Shown in pieces: positions 52,131 to 60,958 of a stretch of 64,000 nucleotides of DNA. Each line of letters begins with the position of its first letter. The stretch's first letter is position 1. The notes under the pieces were generated by a model that did no database searches, was not told where the DNA came from, and saw only the letters and a program-made list of their open reading frames with translations. This DNA comes from JAYFQF01 sp034927285 (lineage in GTDB: Bacteria; Bacillota; Peptococcia; DRI-13; UBA5745), in contig JAYFQF010000004.1 in NCBI GenBank assembly GCA_034927285.1, forward strand, positions 75,100 to 139,099, read 5' to 3'. Both the position numbers and the translations under genes were made by a program.

Positions 52131-53429
52131 ATGGCTGAAAATCTAGAAAAGGTGCCGCAACAGACGGCCAGTAATCAGGGGGCATATGAATTCGCTTTTG
52201 AGCCTATCCCCGAGGAGAAGAAAAAAGGCGGAATCAGTTTGTTCATGGTGCTGGCCGGCTACCCCATCGCATTATCCAACTTCGTGACCGGAGCCGCCAT
52301 CGGCTTTCGCATGACCTTTGTCAATGCCATGGTGGCGATTTTGGCCGCCGACGCCTTCTTAATATTTGTTGCGGTAATGACCGGCATTATCTCTTATGAA
52401 ACGGGATTTTCCACAGCCTTTCTATCCCGGACGGCCTTTGGCAAGAAGGGTTCCAGTATTTTCTCCCTGTTGCTGGCTTTATCGGCCGTGAACTGGATCG
52501 GCATCAACGGCAATACCTTTGCCACCATGCTGCTGACCAACTTCCCCGGCTGGCCCATTCCGGTGGCCATCACCGGCATCATTGTTATCGCTATCTGGTC
52601 ACAGTCGGCAATCCGGGGCTATAAAGGCCTGGAGGTCATTTCCTTCATCGGCGTACCGGCGGCCATCATTTTGGGAGTCGCCTGCTTCATCGGCGTAGGC
52701 ATCAAAATCGGCGGATATGGGGCGGTACTGAATTTTGTCCCCGCCGAGCCCATGACCTTTACCGCGGCTTCCGCGTCGGTGGTGGGCAGCTGGGTCTTCG
52801 GCTGCATCATCACGCCCGACGTCTGCCGCTATGCCAAATCCAAAGCCACGGTGGTAAAAAGCGGTATTTCCGCCTTTTTCCTGGGCCTTTTCGGTCTGCA
52901 ATTTGTAGGGGTGCTGGTGGCACAGGCCTCCGGCAGCGGCGATTTCTCCGCTGCCACGGCGGCTTTGGGACTGGGTTATCTGGTTTTCGCCTGCACGATC
53001 TTCTGCCTGTGGACCACTCAGGATAATAATATCTACGGCGCTTCCCTGGCCATGCAGAATATCTTCAATGAAACCAAGCTGAAAGGCAAGGTCACCCATG
53101 CCCAGGTGGCCATCGCCATCTCCGCCCTGGCCGCTGTTTTCGCGGCTGTGGGCGCCCTGAAATACCTTCTGCCCATCATCTCCTTCCTGTCGGTGCTGCT
53201 TTCTCCGGTACCGGCCCTGATCGTGGCGGAACGTTATTTTGTGAAAAACAGCAAGATGAATGCCGAAGTAAATCCCATCGCCATTATTTCCTGGATTTTA
53301 GGCGGCATCTGCGGCAAGGTCTGCCTGGAATTGAACTTCTTTGTTTCGCCGGTGGTATCCTTTATTTTTACGGTGATCGTCTATACAATTTTAAGCAAGC
53401 TTTTTGATAAAAAGGCGATCGAGAATTAA
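52131..53429 (+). CDS. NCS1 family permease (cytosine/purine type, CodB-like)
   Basis: A 432-residue transporter with about twelve membrane helices after a hydrophilic N-terminus of about 35 residues (EFAFEPIPEEKKK). GYPIALSNFVTGAAIG, SAVNWIGINGNTFA and TPDVCRYAKSKA are typical of the CodB/PurP branch of nucleobase:cation symporters. The substrate could be cytosine, another pyrimidine or purine, or a hydantoin-like compound; no deaminase gene is adjacent. AAAGGAG precedes the ATG. A sigma-54 promoter 70-85 bases upstream implies nitrogen- or substrate-responsive control. Confidence 0.88.
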   Translation: MAENLEKVPQQTASNQGAYEFAFEPIPEEKKKGGISLFMVLAGYPIALSNFVTGAAIGFRMTFVNAMVAILAADAFLIFVAVMTGIISYETGFSTAFLSRTAFGKKGSSIFSLLLALSAVNWIGINGNTFATMLLTNFPGWPIPVAITGIIVIAIWSQSAIRGYKGLEVISFIGVPAAIILGVACFIGVGIKIGGYGAVLNFVPAEPMTFTAASASVVGSWVFGCIITPDVCRYAKSKATVVKSGISAFFLGLFGLQFVGVLVAQASGSGDFSAATAALGLGYLVFACTIFCLWTTQDNNIYGASLAMQNIFNETKLKGKVTHAQVAIAISALAAVFAAVGALKYLLPIISFLSVLLSPVPALIVAERYFVKNSKMNAEVNPIAIISWILGGICGKVCLELNFFVSPVVSFIFTVIVYTILSKLFDKKAIEN

Positions 53430-53485
53430 TACCTCTGATTTCTTCGCCTGAAATGAGGACGGCCGGCTTTCCCGGGAGCCGCCGC

Positions 53486-53534
53486 AAAAAGGTTGCCGGC
53501 CTGGGGCTTTTGCCCCGGGCCGGCAGCCTTTTTT
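53486..53534 (+). terminator. Terminator after the NCS1 permease
   Basis: A long stem (AAGG-TGCCGGCC with GGCCGGCA-CCTT, inner GGGGC/GCCCC) closed by TTTT and followed by six T. Confidence 0.88.
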
Positions 53535-53666
53535 CTATGACCAAAGCGGGGCCGGCTGATTTATGCCGGAAACGGCAGTTTTTGTTATCGCAAAAACAGA
53601 TAATGGATTATTGTGGATTTGTGTTTCCGGTTTCCCTTTGATTGTGATAAGGTTTATTCAGAATAA

Positions 53667-53694
53667 TTGAAACAAAACCAGGCTGGGATAAAAT
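53667..53694 (+). promoter_or_regulatory. Sigma-A promoter candidate of nhaC
   Basis: TTGAAA (53667-53672), 16 bases, TAAAAT (53689-53694). Confidence 0.55.
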
Positions 53695-53825
53695 TTTTTT
53701 GCTGATTTGATAATATTCTGCAAAGCTTATCGAACTCTGCTGCGATTTCTGCCTGCCGCCCCGGTACGGGTACGGCGCCGGTTCCGGCCCGGGGCGCGGG
53801 AGATCAAAAAAAGGAGGAGGGAAAT

Positions 53826-55235
53826 ATGTCAAGCAAAATGGAATCCAACCAAAAAACCAACGGTCTGGCACTTATCCCATTTTTAATCTTCATTGTTATT
53901 TACCTGGGCGCAGGACTTTATATGCAGGCCCAGGGCGTAGAAATGGCCTTTTATCAATTCCCCTCGGTGGTAGCGATCTTTATTGCCGTAATCATCGCTT
54001 TTGCCATGAATAAGGGAAGCATCGACGAAAAATTCACGGTCTTTGCCAAAGGCGCCGGCGAAGAAAATATCCTGATTATGCTGATGATTTACCTGCTGGC
54101 CGGAGCCTTTTCCACGGTGGCCAAGGCCATGGGCGGCGTGGACGCCACAGTGAATCTGGGGCTTGCCCTGATCCCGGCCCAGTTCATTACCGCCGGCGTC
54201 TTCATCATCTCCGCTTTCCTGGGAGTCGCCACCGGCACCTCCATGGGCACCATCGGCGCCCTGATCCCCATTGCTCTGGGGATATCCACCAAGGCAGGCC
54301 TGAATCTGTCCATGGTGGCGGCGGCCTGCGTTGGGGGCGCTATGTTCGGCGATAACCTGTCCATGATCTCCGACACCACCATCGCCGCCACTCGCACCCA
54401 GGGCTGCGAACTGCGGGATAAGTTCAAGGTAAACTTCATGATCGCCCTGCCTGCGGCCCTGCTCACCATCGTGCTGCTGCTGATCTTCGGCTCCCCGGAA
54501 GTAGCGGTGGCGGCGGAGGATCTGAGTTTTGACCTCCTGAAGGTGGCGCCCTATATCCTGGTTTTGGTCCTGGCCCTGGTGGGCATGAACGTTTTTCTGG
54601 TCTTGACGATCGGCATCTTTTCCGCAGGACTTATCGGTCTTCTGGGCGGCGAGCTGACGTTGTTCAGTTTTTCACAGGCTGTCTGGAACGGCTTTATCGG
54701 GATGAATGAAGTCTTTTTCCTGTCTTTATTCTGCGGCGGCCTGGCCGCTTTAACCTCCCATTACGGCGGCATAAACTGGCTTATTGAAAAGGTACAAAAG
54801 CTGATGAAGGGCGAGAAATCCGCCCAGGTCGGAATTGCCGCCCTGGTCTCCCTGGCCGACATCGCCGTAGCGAACAATACGGTGGCCATCATCATCAGCG
54901 GCTCTATTTCCAAGGATATTTGCCGTCAGTATAAGGTGGATCCCCGGCAGAGCGCTTCCCTGCTGGATATTTTCTCCTGCGTCTTTCAGGGCATCATTCC
55001 CTATGGCGCCCAGATCCTCTTGGTGGGCAGCCTGACGGCGGGAGCCGTCAGCCCCATGGGCATTATGCCTTTTCTGTGGTATCAGCATCTTCTGGCGCTG
55101 ATGGCGATTCTCTCCATCTTCTTCCCCTTTGCCCGGGGCACCATTAAAAAGGATCCCTGGAATTGGGAATATGACGTGGCCGAGTCCGGCGTAGCCGCCA
55201 AAAAAGCCCTGAACGAAATGACCCTGGAAAATTAA
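53826..55235 (+). CDS. NhaC family Na+/H+ antiporter
   Basis: A 469-residue membrane protein with about eleven helices. Family features are GVATGTSMGTIGALIPIAL, the GAMFGDNLSMISDTTIAATRTQG segment with a conserved Asp, and VANNTVAIIISGSISKDI. NhaC proteins exchange Na+ for H+; related members exchange organic ions such as malate and lactate, so an organic-anion role is possible given the catabolic neighbours. A strong AAGGAGGAGGG site lies upstream of the ATG. Followed by two overlapping hairpins and a racemase-family gene. Confidence 0.88.
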   Translation: MSSKMESNQKTNGLALIPFLIFIVIYLGAGLYMQAQGVEMAFYQFPSVVAIFIAVIIAFAMNKGSIDEKFTVFAKGAGEENILIMLMIYLLAGAFSTVAKAMGGVDATVNLGLALIPAQFITAGVFIISAFLGVATGTSMGTIGALIPIALGISTKAGLNLSMVAAACVGGAMFGDNLSMISDTTIAATRTQGCELRDKFKVNFMIALPAALLTIVLLLIFGSPEVAVAAEDLSFDLLKVAPYILVLVLALVGMNVFLVLTIGIFSAGLIGLLGGELTLFSFSQAVWNGFIGMNEVFFLSLFCGGLAALTSHYGGINWLIEKVQKLMKGEKSAQVGIAALVSLADIAVANNTVAIIISGSISKDICRQYKVDPRQSASLLDIFSCVFQGIIPYGAQILLVGSLTAGAVSPMGIMPFLWYQHLLALMAILSIFFPFARGTIKKDPWNWEYDVAESGVAAKKALNEMTLEN

Positions 55236-55247
55236 AATAAACTCACC

Positions 55248-55311
55248 CTTTGGCAGGGCCGGCCGCCGGTACTGCCAAAGCGCCGCGGAAGCTGTTTCTG
55301 CGGCGCTTTTT
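55248..55311 (+). terminator. Terminator with an overlapping upstream hairpin
   Basis: GCGCCGC (55280-55286) pairs with GCGGCGC (55300-55306) and five T follow. An upstream stem, CTTTGGCAG (55248-55256) with CTGCCAAAG (55272-55280), shares bases 55277-55280 with the A/G side of the terminator. Confidence 0.7.
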
Positions 55312-55373
55312 ACTTTCCCTGGTTTTGGCGGTGCTTATCTCCAAAACAGTTGAGAAACAGAAAGGAACAGACG

Positions 55374-56033
55374 ATGAAACAGCAGGTGATCGGGGTAATG
55401 GCCGGCACGCCGGTGGATACGCAAATGGGGGTGGATTATCTCGCCGGGCGGGGCCTGGCGGCGAAAGCCTATCCTGTTTCCGCATCCCCCAGGGAGCAGA
55501 CCAGGCTGCAGGTAGGCCCTGAGAAAGAACGCAATGACGTTATCCGCCGGCTGATTCGCCGCATGAAGGGGGATGGGGTAGCGGCGGTCATGGTGTACTG
55601 CAATTCACTGAGCGCCACGGTGGATATGCCGTCCCTGGGCCGGCAGGAAGAGATAAGGATTATCACGCCACTGGACGCGTATCATACGCTGGGCAGGCGG
55701 TATAAAAAGCTGGGGGTGATGGCGGCCACCAATCAGGGCCTTGCCGGAATCGAAAAAGCATTCATGTCCGTAAATCCGGAGATGGATATCCTGGGGGCAG
55801 CCTTGCTGCCTCTGGTAAACGGGATCGAAGGGAAGATGGACCCCGGGGACCTGATCCGGGATTTTGGACTGGCTTTTCTTTGCGCATTTTTTGAAGCCAA
55901 CGGCGTGGAGGCGGTCCTTTTGGGATGCACGCATTTCCCTTATCTGAAACAGGAACTGGAAAAAATGACCTGCAAGACGGTATTAGACCCTGCGGATCTG
56001 ATGGTCCGGCTGCTTATGGCGGAGAAAGCCTGA
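55374..56033 (+). CDS. Aspartate/glutamate racemase family protein
   Basis: A 219-residue PLP-independent racemase-fold protein with both catalytic cysteines, in VMVYCNSLSATVD and LLGCTHFPYL. The fold includes aspartate, glutamate and hydantoin racemases and maleate isomerase; substrate cannot be fixed. The normal N-terminal motif is present as VIGVMAGTPVDTQMG. AAAGGA lies 7 bases before ATG 55374, while ATG 55350 lacks a site. Lies between nhaC and the convergent LysR gene. Confidence 0.87.
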   Translation: MKQQVIGVMAGTPVDTQMGVDYLAGRGLAAKAYPVSASPREQTRLQVGPEKERNDVIRRLIRRMKGDGVAAVMVYCNSLSATVDMPSLGRQEEIRIITPLDAYHTLGRRYKKLGVMAATNQGLAGIEKAFMSVNPEMDILGAALLPLVNGIEGKMDPGDLIRDFGLAFLCAFFEANGVEAVLLGCTHFPYLKQELEKMTCKTVLDPADLMVRLLMAEKA

Positions 56034-56074
56034 AGGGAAAAGCCCCTGCCGGTTGCCGGCCTTTATTACGGGGC

Positions 56075-57037
56075 TCAGGCCTCTTCTTTGATGAAAAGAT
56101 TCCGGATCCTTTCGGTATAAACCACGGATTCGGCGATAGCCTGCTTCAACAGCTCCACAAACTCCAAAGCTTCCGCCGAAAGCTTATTGTTTTTCAGATG
56201 GATCCAGCCCAGCCGCATACAGTCGTTTCCAGCCAATGGGATAGAGATCATGCGGGTATCCATCAGGCCGCTGACCAAAAGGCCGCTGCCGGTAGTGATG
56301 GCGTCGGTGCTGGCGATGATATTCACCGCCGCGGCCCGGCTGTTTACCTTGATGGTACGGCTGGGCCTTTTGAAGGAAAGCAGCTGCACCTCTTCGGAAA
56401 AATCCAGGGCGGCGCTTTGGCTGTGTTCAAAGCTCAGGTAAGGATAACCGCTGAGATCCTCGGCGGAGACGCTGGGCAGGCAGGCCAGAGGGTGATCCCG
56501 GCGCACAAAAACGCAAGGGGTGACGCATTGCAGCTCTTCAAACTGGATTCCCTTGGTTTCCAGGATCCGTTCCAGCATCTTTTTTGTCAGGTTGGACAGG
56601 AAGATGACGCCGATGTCGGCCCGGTGTTCGTAAACGTCGTTGATGACCGTATCCATGGAGGACTCCTTCAGGCTGAAAGAAAAGCTGGCCTTATCCAGGC
56701 GATGGAGCAGGCGGATAAAGGCATCCTCGGTAAAGGGATAACGCTGTGTAGCCACACTGAAATGGGAAGGCGGCGCGGCGTTTTTCTTTTTGTACATGCT
56801 TTCCACATGCTGTTTTTGTTCCAGCAGCAGCTGGGCATAATTCAGGAACTCCTTTCCTTCCTCGGTAAAATCCACTCCCCGGTTATGGCGTTCAAAAAAA
56901 CAAATGCCCAGTTCCTCCTCAAGGTCCTTGACGGAGCTTGAAATACTGGACTGGGAAATAAAAAGATTCTGGGCGGCCTTATTTATCGAACCGCATCTGG
57001 AGATTTCCACCAGGTAAAGCAGCTGCTGAAAGGTCAT
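56075..57037 (-). CDS. LysR family transcriptional regulator
   Basis: A 320-residue regulator with an N-terminal winged helix-turn-helix (FQQLLYLVEISRCGSINKAA, then SQSSISSSVKDLEEELG) and a periplasmic-binding-like effector domain (about 90-300). It is divergent from the methionine gamma-lyase gene, the usual arrangement with a target, and an inverted repeat with LysR-site geometry lies between them (57165-57196). The inducer may be a sulfur amino acid or a metabolite (inference). GGAAGGA precedes its ATG. Confidence 0.92.
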   Translation of the reverse strand: MTFQQLLYLVEISRCGSINKAAQNLFISQSSISSSVKDLEEELGICFFERHNRGVDFTEEGKEFLNYAQLLLEQKQHVESMYKKKNAAPPSHFSVATQRYPFTEDAFIRLLHRLDKASFSFSLKESSMDTVINDVYEHRADIGVIFLSNLTKKMLERILETKGIQFEELQCVTPCVFVRRDHPLACLPSVSAEDLSGYPYLSFEHSQSAALDFSEEVQLLSFKRPSRTIKVNSRAAAVNIIASTDAITTGSGLLVSGLMDTRMISIPLAGNDCMRLGWIHLKNNKLSAEALEFVELLKQAIAESVVYTERIRNLFIKEEA

Positions 57038-57164
57038 GATTATCCTTCCTTCCCCGGATGTTGATCCTGCTTCCGGCTATCGGAAAAACTGCTAACCAGC
57101 AGTCCGAAACCTGTTCTAACACTTTTCGGCAGGGAATGATAAGCTAAAAGTAAGAAAATCGTTA

Positions 57165-57196
57165 TTTTATAATTTATCTTATTTCCAATTATAAAA
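57165..57196. promoter_or_regulatory. Inverted repeat, candidate LysR operator
   Basis: TTTTATAATT (57165-57174) and AATTATAAAA (57187-57196) are exact complements separated by 12 bases. TATAAT within the left arm might also serve as -10. Confidence 0.55.
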
Positions 57197-57269
57197 TGAA
57201 TTCTCATTTTTTTCAACAATTGGCCTTGGCGGTTTCCGAGCCGAGGCAGGGAAAAAAGAAAGGATGGTA

Positions 57270-58469
57270 ATGATGAACATTAAAAAGAGCCATGGCTTTG
57301 CTACCAAACAGGTCCACGCCGGAGCAAAACATGATGAAAACGGCGCCTTGTGCATGCCCATCTATCAGACCTCCACCTTCAGCTTTGACAGCGTGGAGCA
57401 GGGCGGCGCCCGCTTTGCCGGTCAGGAAACGGGTTACATCTATTCCCGGCTGGGAAATCCTTCTTTGACGGCCCTGGAAGAAAAGATGGCGGTCCTGGAA
57501 GAAGGCGAGGCCGCTTTGGCCACCGCTTCGGGCATGGGAGCCATCGCCACGGCCCTGTGGACCTCCGTCCGGGCCGGAGATCATATTCTGGCCAGCGACA
57601 CTTTATACGGCTGTACTTACGCTCTGCTGAACCATGGGATGGAGCGCTTTGGTGTAGACGTGACCCTGACGGATCTGACCGATGAGCAGAATCTGAAAAA
57701 GCAGCTGCGGCCCGGCACCAAGGTAGTCTATTTTGAAACCCCCTGCAATCCTAACCTGAAGGTCATCGACATCGCCAAGGTGGCCCGGATTGCCCATGAC
57801 TACAATCCCGAAATCCGGGTGATCGTGGATAATACTTTTTGTACCCCTTATCTGCAGCGGCCTCTGACCCTGGGCGCCGACACCGTAGTACACAGCGCCA
57901 CGAAATACCTGAACGGCCATGGCGACGTGATTGCCGGTATCGTGATCGGCAAAGCGGACTTCATCGGAGAATGCCGGATGTTTGGCCTGAAAGATATCAC
58001 CGGCGCGGTTCTGGCCCCTTTCAACGCCTTTTTGCTGACCCGGGGCCTGAAAACCCTGGATATTCGCATGGAACGCCATTGCAGCAGCGCCATGAAGATC
58101 GCCCGTTTCTTTGAAAGCCATCCCGCCGTGGCCAAGGTTTATTATCCCGGCCTGGAAAGCTTTGAAGGCCATGCTGCGGCCCAAAAACAGATGAGCCTGC
58201 CCGGCGGCATGCTTTCCATTGAACTGAAGGCCGACCGGGTGGCCGCCGCCAAATGCCTGAACCGGCTGAAACTGGTTACCATTGCCGTCAGCCTGGGCGA
58301 TGCCGAAACCCTGGTGGAGCATCCCGCCACCATGACCCACTCCACCTATACCGCCCAGGAGCTGGCTGAGGCCGGGATTTCCGAAGGGCTGGTCAGAATC
58401 TCCGTAGGCCTGGAAAATCCTGAAGATATCATCGAGGATTTCCGCGCCGCTCTGGAGGGCCTGAAATAG
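57270..58469 (+). CDS. Methionine gamma-lyase type PLP enzyme
   Basis: A 399-residue enzyme of the Cys/Met metabolism family. It should split methionine (or homocysteine/cystathionine) to a thiol, ammonia and a 2-oxoacid. Visible: YQTSTFSFDSVEQGG, GYIYSRLGNPSL, the PLP-binding lysine K212 in HSATKYLNGHGDVIAG, and SLGDAETLVEHPATMTHS. The GCTY segment (LYGCTYAL) with a cysteine near the active-site Tyr is seen in methionine gamma-lyases and argues against cystathionine beta-lyase, though not decisively. ATG 57270 lies 6 bases after AAAGGA; ATG 57264 and 57273 are alternatives. Confidence 0.87.
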   Translation: MMNIKKSHGFATKQVHAGAKHDENGALCMPIYQTSTFSFDSVEQGGARFAGQETGYIYSRLGNPSLTALEEKMAVLEEGEAALATASGMGAIATALWTSVRAGDHILASDTLYGCTYALLNHGMERFGVDVTLTDLTDEQNLKKQLRPGTKVVYFETPCNPNLKVIDIAKVARIAHDYNPEIRVIVDNTFCTPYLQRPLTLGADTVVHSATKYLNGHGDVIAGIVIGKADFIGECRMFGLKDITGAVLAPFNAFLLTRGLKTLDIRMERHCSSAMKIARFFESHPAVAKVYYPGLESFEGHAAAQKQMSLPGGMLSIELKADRVAAAKCLNRLKLVTIAVSLGDAETLVEHPATMTHSTYTAQELAEAGISEGLVRISVGLENPEDIIEDFRAALEGLK

Positions 58470-58578
58470 CTGGTCACCGAAAAGAGGACTGAAGAAAAGG
58501 GCCGGGACCCGATTCAACCGCCTGCCGGGAAATTCCCGCCGGCCGGGCCCCGGCAGTACGCCGGATCCTGATTTTTCC

Positions 58579-58611
58579 GTCTGCCCGGGGAATTCCCCGG
58601 GCAGACTTTTT
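58579..58611 (+). terminator. Perfect palindromic terminator after the lyase gene
   Basis: GTCTGCCCGGGG, AATT, CCCCGGGCAGAC: 12-bp perfect arms followed by TTTTT. Confidence 0.92.
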
Positions 58612-58735
58612 ACTGCCTTTTTTTACTTCCTGTTTCCGGGGCTTCAGCCTGCGGCCTTTTCCCGGCGGCTGAAAAAGCAAGATAAGCCCAAGGAGAAAGG
58701 AAGCCCCCATTGTGGTTGGAACAGATTTTGCAGCG

Positions 58736-58763
58736 TTGACATTCGGCATAAATATGCTATCAT
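58736..58763 (+). promoter_or_regulatory. Sigma-A promoter of the moeA-like operon
   Basis: TTGACA (58736-58741), 16 bases, TATCAT (58758-58763) with TG in the extended -10 position. ATTCTT-ATAA-AAGAAT (58765-58780) sits on the transcription start and could be an operator. Confidence 0.7.
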
Positions 58764-58784
58764 TATTCTTATAAAAGAATAACG

Positions 58785-58843
58785 ATGCTGAAAATATCGT
58801 CTTTATACGGGAATATCGATTTATGCTGAAATATCGTCTTTAT
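58785..58843 (+). repeat. Two direct repeats in the leader of the moeA-like operon
   Basis: ATGCTGAA, A or no A, ATATCGTCTTTAT occurs at 58785-58806 (22 bases) and 58823-58843 (21 bases), differing by one A. A third AATATCG lies between them at 58812-58818. Confidence 0.7.
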
Positions 58844-58939
58844 CCAGCAACGCCGGCCTTTGCATCGTATTCAGGATCAGATTCAAGACAGTTGCTTTAT
58901 GGCGGGCAAGCCTAATAAAAGCCGGAGGGAGTCTCAAGA

Positions 58940-60211
58940 ATGATGAGCAATATGTGTATCCCGGATTTTCAAAACCTGCTGTCCAGGGAAGAGGTGATCC
59001 GGCGCATCATCGGCCAATGGAAGGTCAGGAGAAGGACCGAAAGGATTCCCGTGGAACGGGCGTTGGAGAGAATTCCCGCAAAGGAGGTTTTTTCCCGGGT
59101 TACCCTGCCGGTTTTCCGGGCCTCCGGCGGCGACGGCGTTGCCGTGTCCTCCGGACGGTTTTCCCAGGGAATGCCGGATACTTCATCCTGGGTGCCGGGC
59201 CGGGATTTTGCCCGGGCGGATACGGGAGATGATTTCGACGACGCCTTTGATGCGGTCATTATGATCGAAAATGTGGATTTGAGCCCCGAGGGCAGGCTGA
59301 CTATCCATCAAGAGGTCCAAGTGACCCCGGGCATGAATGTGCGCCCCGCCGGTTCCACGATAAAAGCGGGCGACCCGCTGGTCAAAGCCTTTCTGCCTTT
59401 ACGGCCAAAGGATCTGGCCATCCTGCAAATGGGCGGAATAGAGGAGATCGAGGTTTTGGAAAAGCCCGTGGTTGCCTTTATCCCTTCCGGCAGCGAACTG
59501 ATTTCTCCCGGCACCGCCCTTGCCCGGGGAAAAAACATTGACACCAACAGCCTGCTGGTGGGTGAAACTTTACGGCAATTTGGCGCCGAGCCTCTTTGCT
59601 TCCCTATCGTACGGGATGAGTTTGCCCCCTTGGAGCAGGCCTTGGCGGATGCCTTAAGTAAAGCGGATATTGTGATTATAAACGGCGGTTCATCCAAAGG
59701 GAAGGAAGACTGTACGGCTACTTTGCTGCACCGGAAAGGCCGGGTCCTTTGCCACGGCGCCCAGGCCGTTCCGGGAAAGCCCCTGTGCGCGGCCATGATA
59801 GAGGGCAAGCCGGTCATCAATCTGCCCGGACCCCTGATGGCGGCCTACCATGGCCTGGAATGGTGTATCAATTCCCTCGTTTCCCACTATCTGATGCAGC
59901 CGCCCCAAAAGAGGCAGAGGATCAAGGCGACTCTGACCAGGGAACTGCGGGGAAGCGATATCGTGTCCATGCTCATGGTCGTGGAAGTCAGCGCCAAAAA
60001 AGACGGCGGCGGATTCTGGGCCACGCCGTACAGCTTCAGAGAGATCCCCATCTGGCGCACCATCGCATCGAATGCGCAATATATGACTAAGCTCAACGAG
60101 TATATACCCGAAGGCGGCGAGATTGAGGTGGAACTGTTGAGGGGTCTGGAATATATACCGGCAGAGGATTTCCCCGGCCTCCACCGGGACGCCACGCCCT
60201 CCGGCCGCTGA
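58940..60211 (+). CDS. MoeA-like molybdopterin molybdenumtransferase paralogue
   Basis: A 423-residue protein with the MoeA layout: N-terminal domain (DGVAVSSGRF region near residue 70), linker domain, central MogA-like MPT-binding domain (VAFIPSGSELISPG, DTNSLL, INGGSSKGKEDCT) and C-terminal beta domain. MoeA inserts molybdate or tungstate into adenylylated molybdopterin. The central GGVSVGDYD loop of MoeA is changed to GGSSKGKED, so the reaction may differ, as in the stand-alone MoeA-like proteins of Clostridia. GGAGGGAG precedes the ATG. First gene of an operon with a methyltransferase and an ABC importer. Confidence 0.85.
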   Translation: MMSNMCIPDFQNLLSREEVIRRIIGQWKVRRRTERIPVERALERIPAKEVFSRVTLPVFRASGGDGVAVSSGRFSQGMPDTSSWVPGRDFARADTGDDFDDAFDAVIMIENVDLSPEGRLTIHQEVQVTPGMNVRPAGSTIKAGDPLVKAFLPLRPKDLAILQMGGIEEIEVLEKPVVAFIPSGSELISPGTALARGKNIDTNSLLVGETLRQFGAEPLCFPIVRDEFAPLEQALADALSKADIVIINGGSSKGKEDCTATLLHRKGRVLCHGAQAVPGKPLCAAMIEGKPVINLPGPLMAAYHGLEWCINSLVSHYLMQPPQKRQRIKATLTRELRGSDIVSMLMVVEVSAKKDGGGFWATPYSFREIPIWRTIASNAQYMTKLNEYIPEGGEIEVELLRGLEYIPAEDFPGLHRDATPSGR

Positions 60212-60225
60212 AGGTGAGGCCTGCC

Positions 60226-60885
60226 ATGCAAAACCTTGCCGATGACCCGAAGGTCTGGACCGGTTCAGATTATGAGTTCGACTTCATAGCGCAAAACGTA
60301 TTTTATCCTATCTATGATGTGATTGCCGGCGATATATTGAAGCGCACCCAAAGCATGCAGGGGCGGCTTATCGACATCGGCTGCGGCGGCGGCCATTTGG
60401 GGATGGCCCTCATGGAGAAAACAGGGCATCAGGGCTATTTTGTGGATATCAATGAAACTGCCCTGAAGATCGCGCGGAAGCGGGCCGGGGAGCGGGGACT
60501 GGCCGGCCGGTGCTTTTTTTCCAGGCAGGATGTCCATGCAATGGATTTTCCCGACGGATTCGCGGATTTGATCGTAAGCCGCGGCTCTTATCACTTCTGG
60601 CAGGACCTGGAGAAAGCCCTTCTGGAGATATACAGGATACTGGCTCCCCGGGGCAGAACTTACATCGGCGGTGGTATGGGCAACAGCGAGCTGGAAGCTG
60701 CCATCCGGGAGAAAATGCAGGGGCTGCAGCCTGGCTGGCCCGAGAACATCCGCAGACGGACCCAGAGCATACCTACGGCAAAGCTGGAAAACATGCTGAC
60801 CCGGCAGGGGATCAGCCATGAGATCGTGGAAAATCCGGAGCAGGGGCGCTGGATCATCCTTGCTAAAGAACCGGATCACCCTTGA
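60226..60885 (+). CDS. Class I SAM-dependent methyltransferase
   Basis: A 219-residue protein with a Rossmann AdoMet site: motif I LIDIGCGGGHLGMAL, motif II GYFVDINETALKIA, and MDFPDGFADLIVSRGSYHFW. Substrate unknown. This type of methyltransferase often sits next to metal ABC importers in anaerobes. The ATG at 60226 uses GAAGGTGAGG, which overlaps the stop of the moeA-like gene; a GTG at 60214 lies within that site. Confidence 0.88.
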   Translation: MQNLADDPKVWTGSDYEFDFIAQNVFYPIYDVIAGDILKRTQSMQGRLIDIGCGGGHLGMALMEKTGHQGYFVDINETALKIARKRAGERGLAGRCFFSRQDVHAMDFPDGFADLIVSRGSYHFWQDLEKALLEIYRILAPRGRTYIGGGMGNSELEAAIREKMQGLQPGWPENIRRRTQSIPTAKLENMLTRQGISHEIVENPEQGRWIILAKEPDHP

Positions 60886-60958
60886 TAAAGGATAAGTATG
60901 GTAATAAAGGAGCAGTACTGCGCCTGTTTAGTTGCAGGAGCCTGAAGAAAACGGAATT

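Larger units (their letters stand above)
53430..53825 (+). other. Intergenic region: terminator, promoter and hairpin leader of nhaC
   Basis: Contains the terminator at 53486-53534, a sigma-A promoter at 53667-53694 and a GC-rich hairpin in the leader (CGCCCCGG near 53758 with CCGGGGCG near 53791). A TTCTGCAAAG word near 53715 recalls those before the other two permeases. No gene seen. Confidence 0.5.
58470..58939 (+). other. Intergenic region: terminator and regulatory region of the moeA-like operon
   Basis: 470 bases. Holds a terminator at 58579-58611, a sigma-A promoter at 58736-58763, a small inverted repeat at 58765-58780, and a pair of near-identical direct repeats at 58785-58806 and 58823-58843. 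No gene seen. Confidence 0.6.

Noticed and set aside
53682..53704. Possible sigma-54 promoter before nhaC (CTGGG ... TTGCTG)
   Set aside because: GG to GC distance is 15 instead of 12 bases; a sigma-A promoter overlaps.
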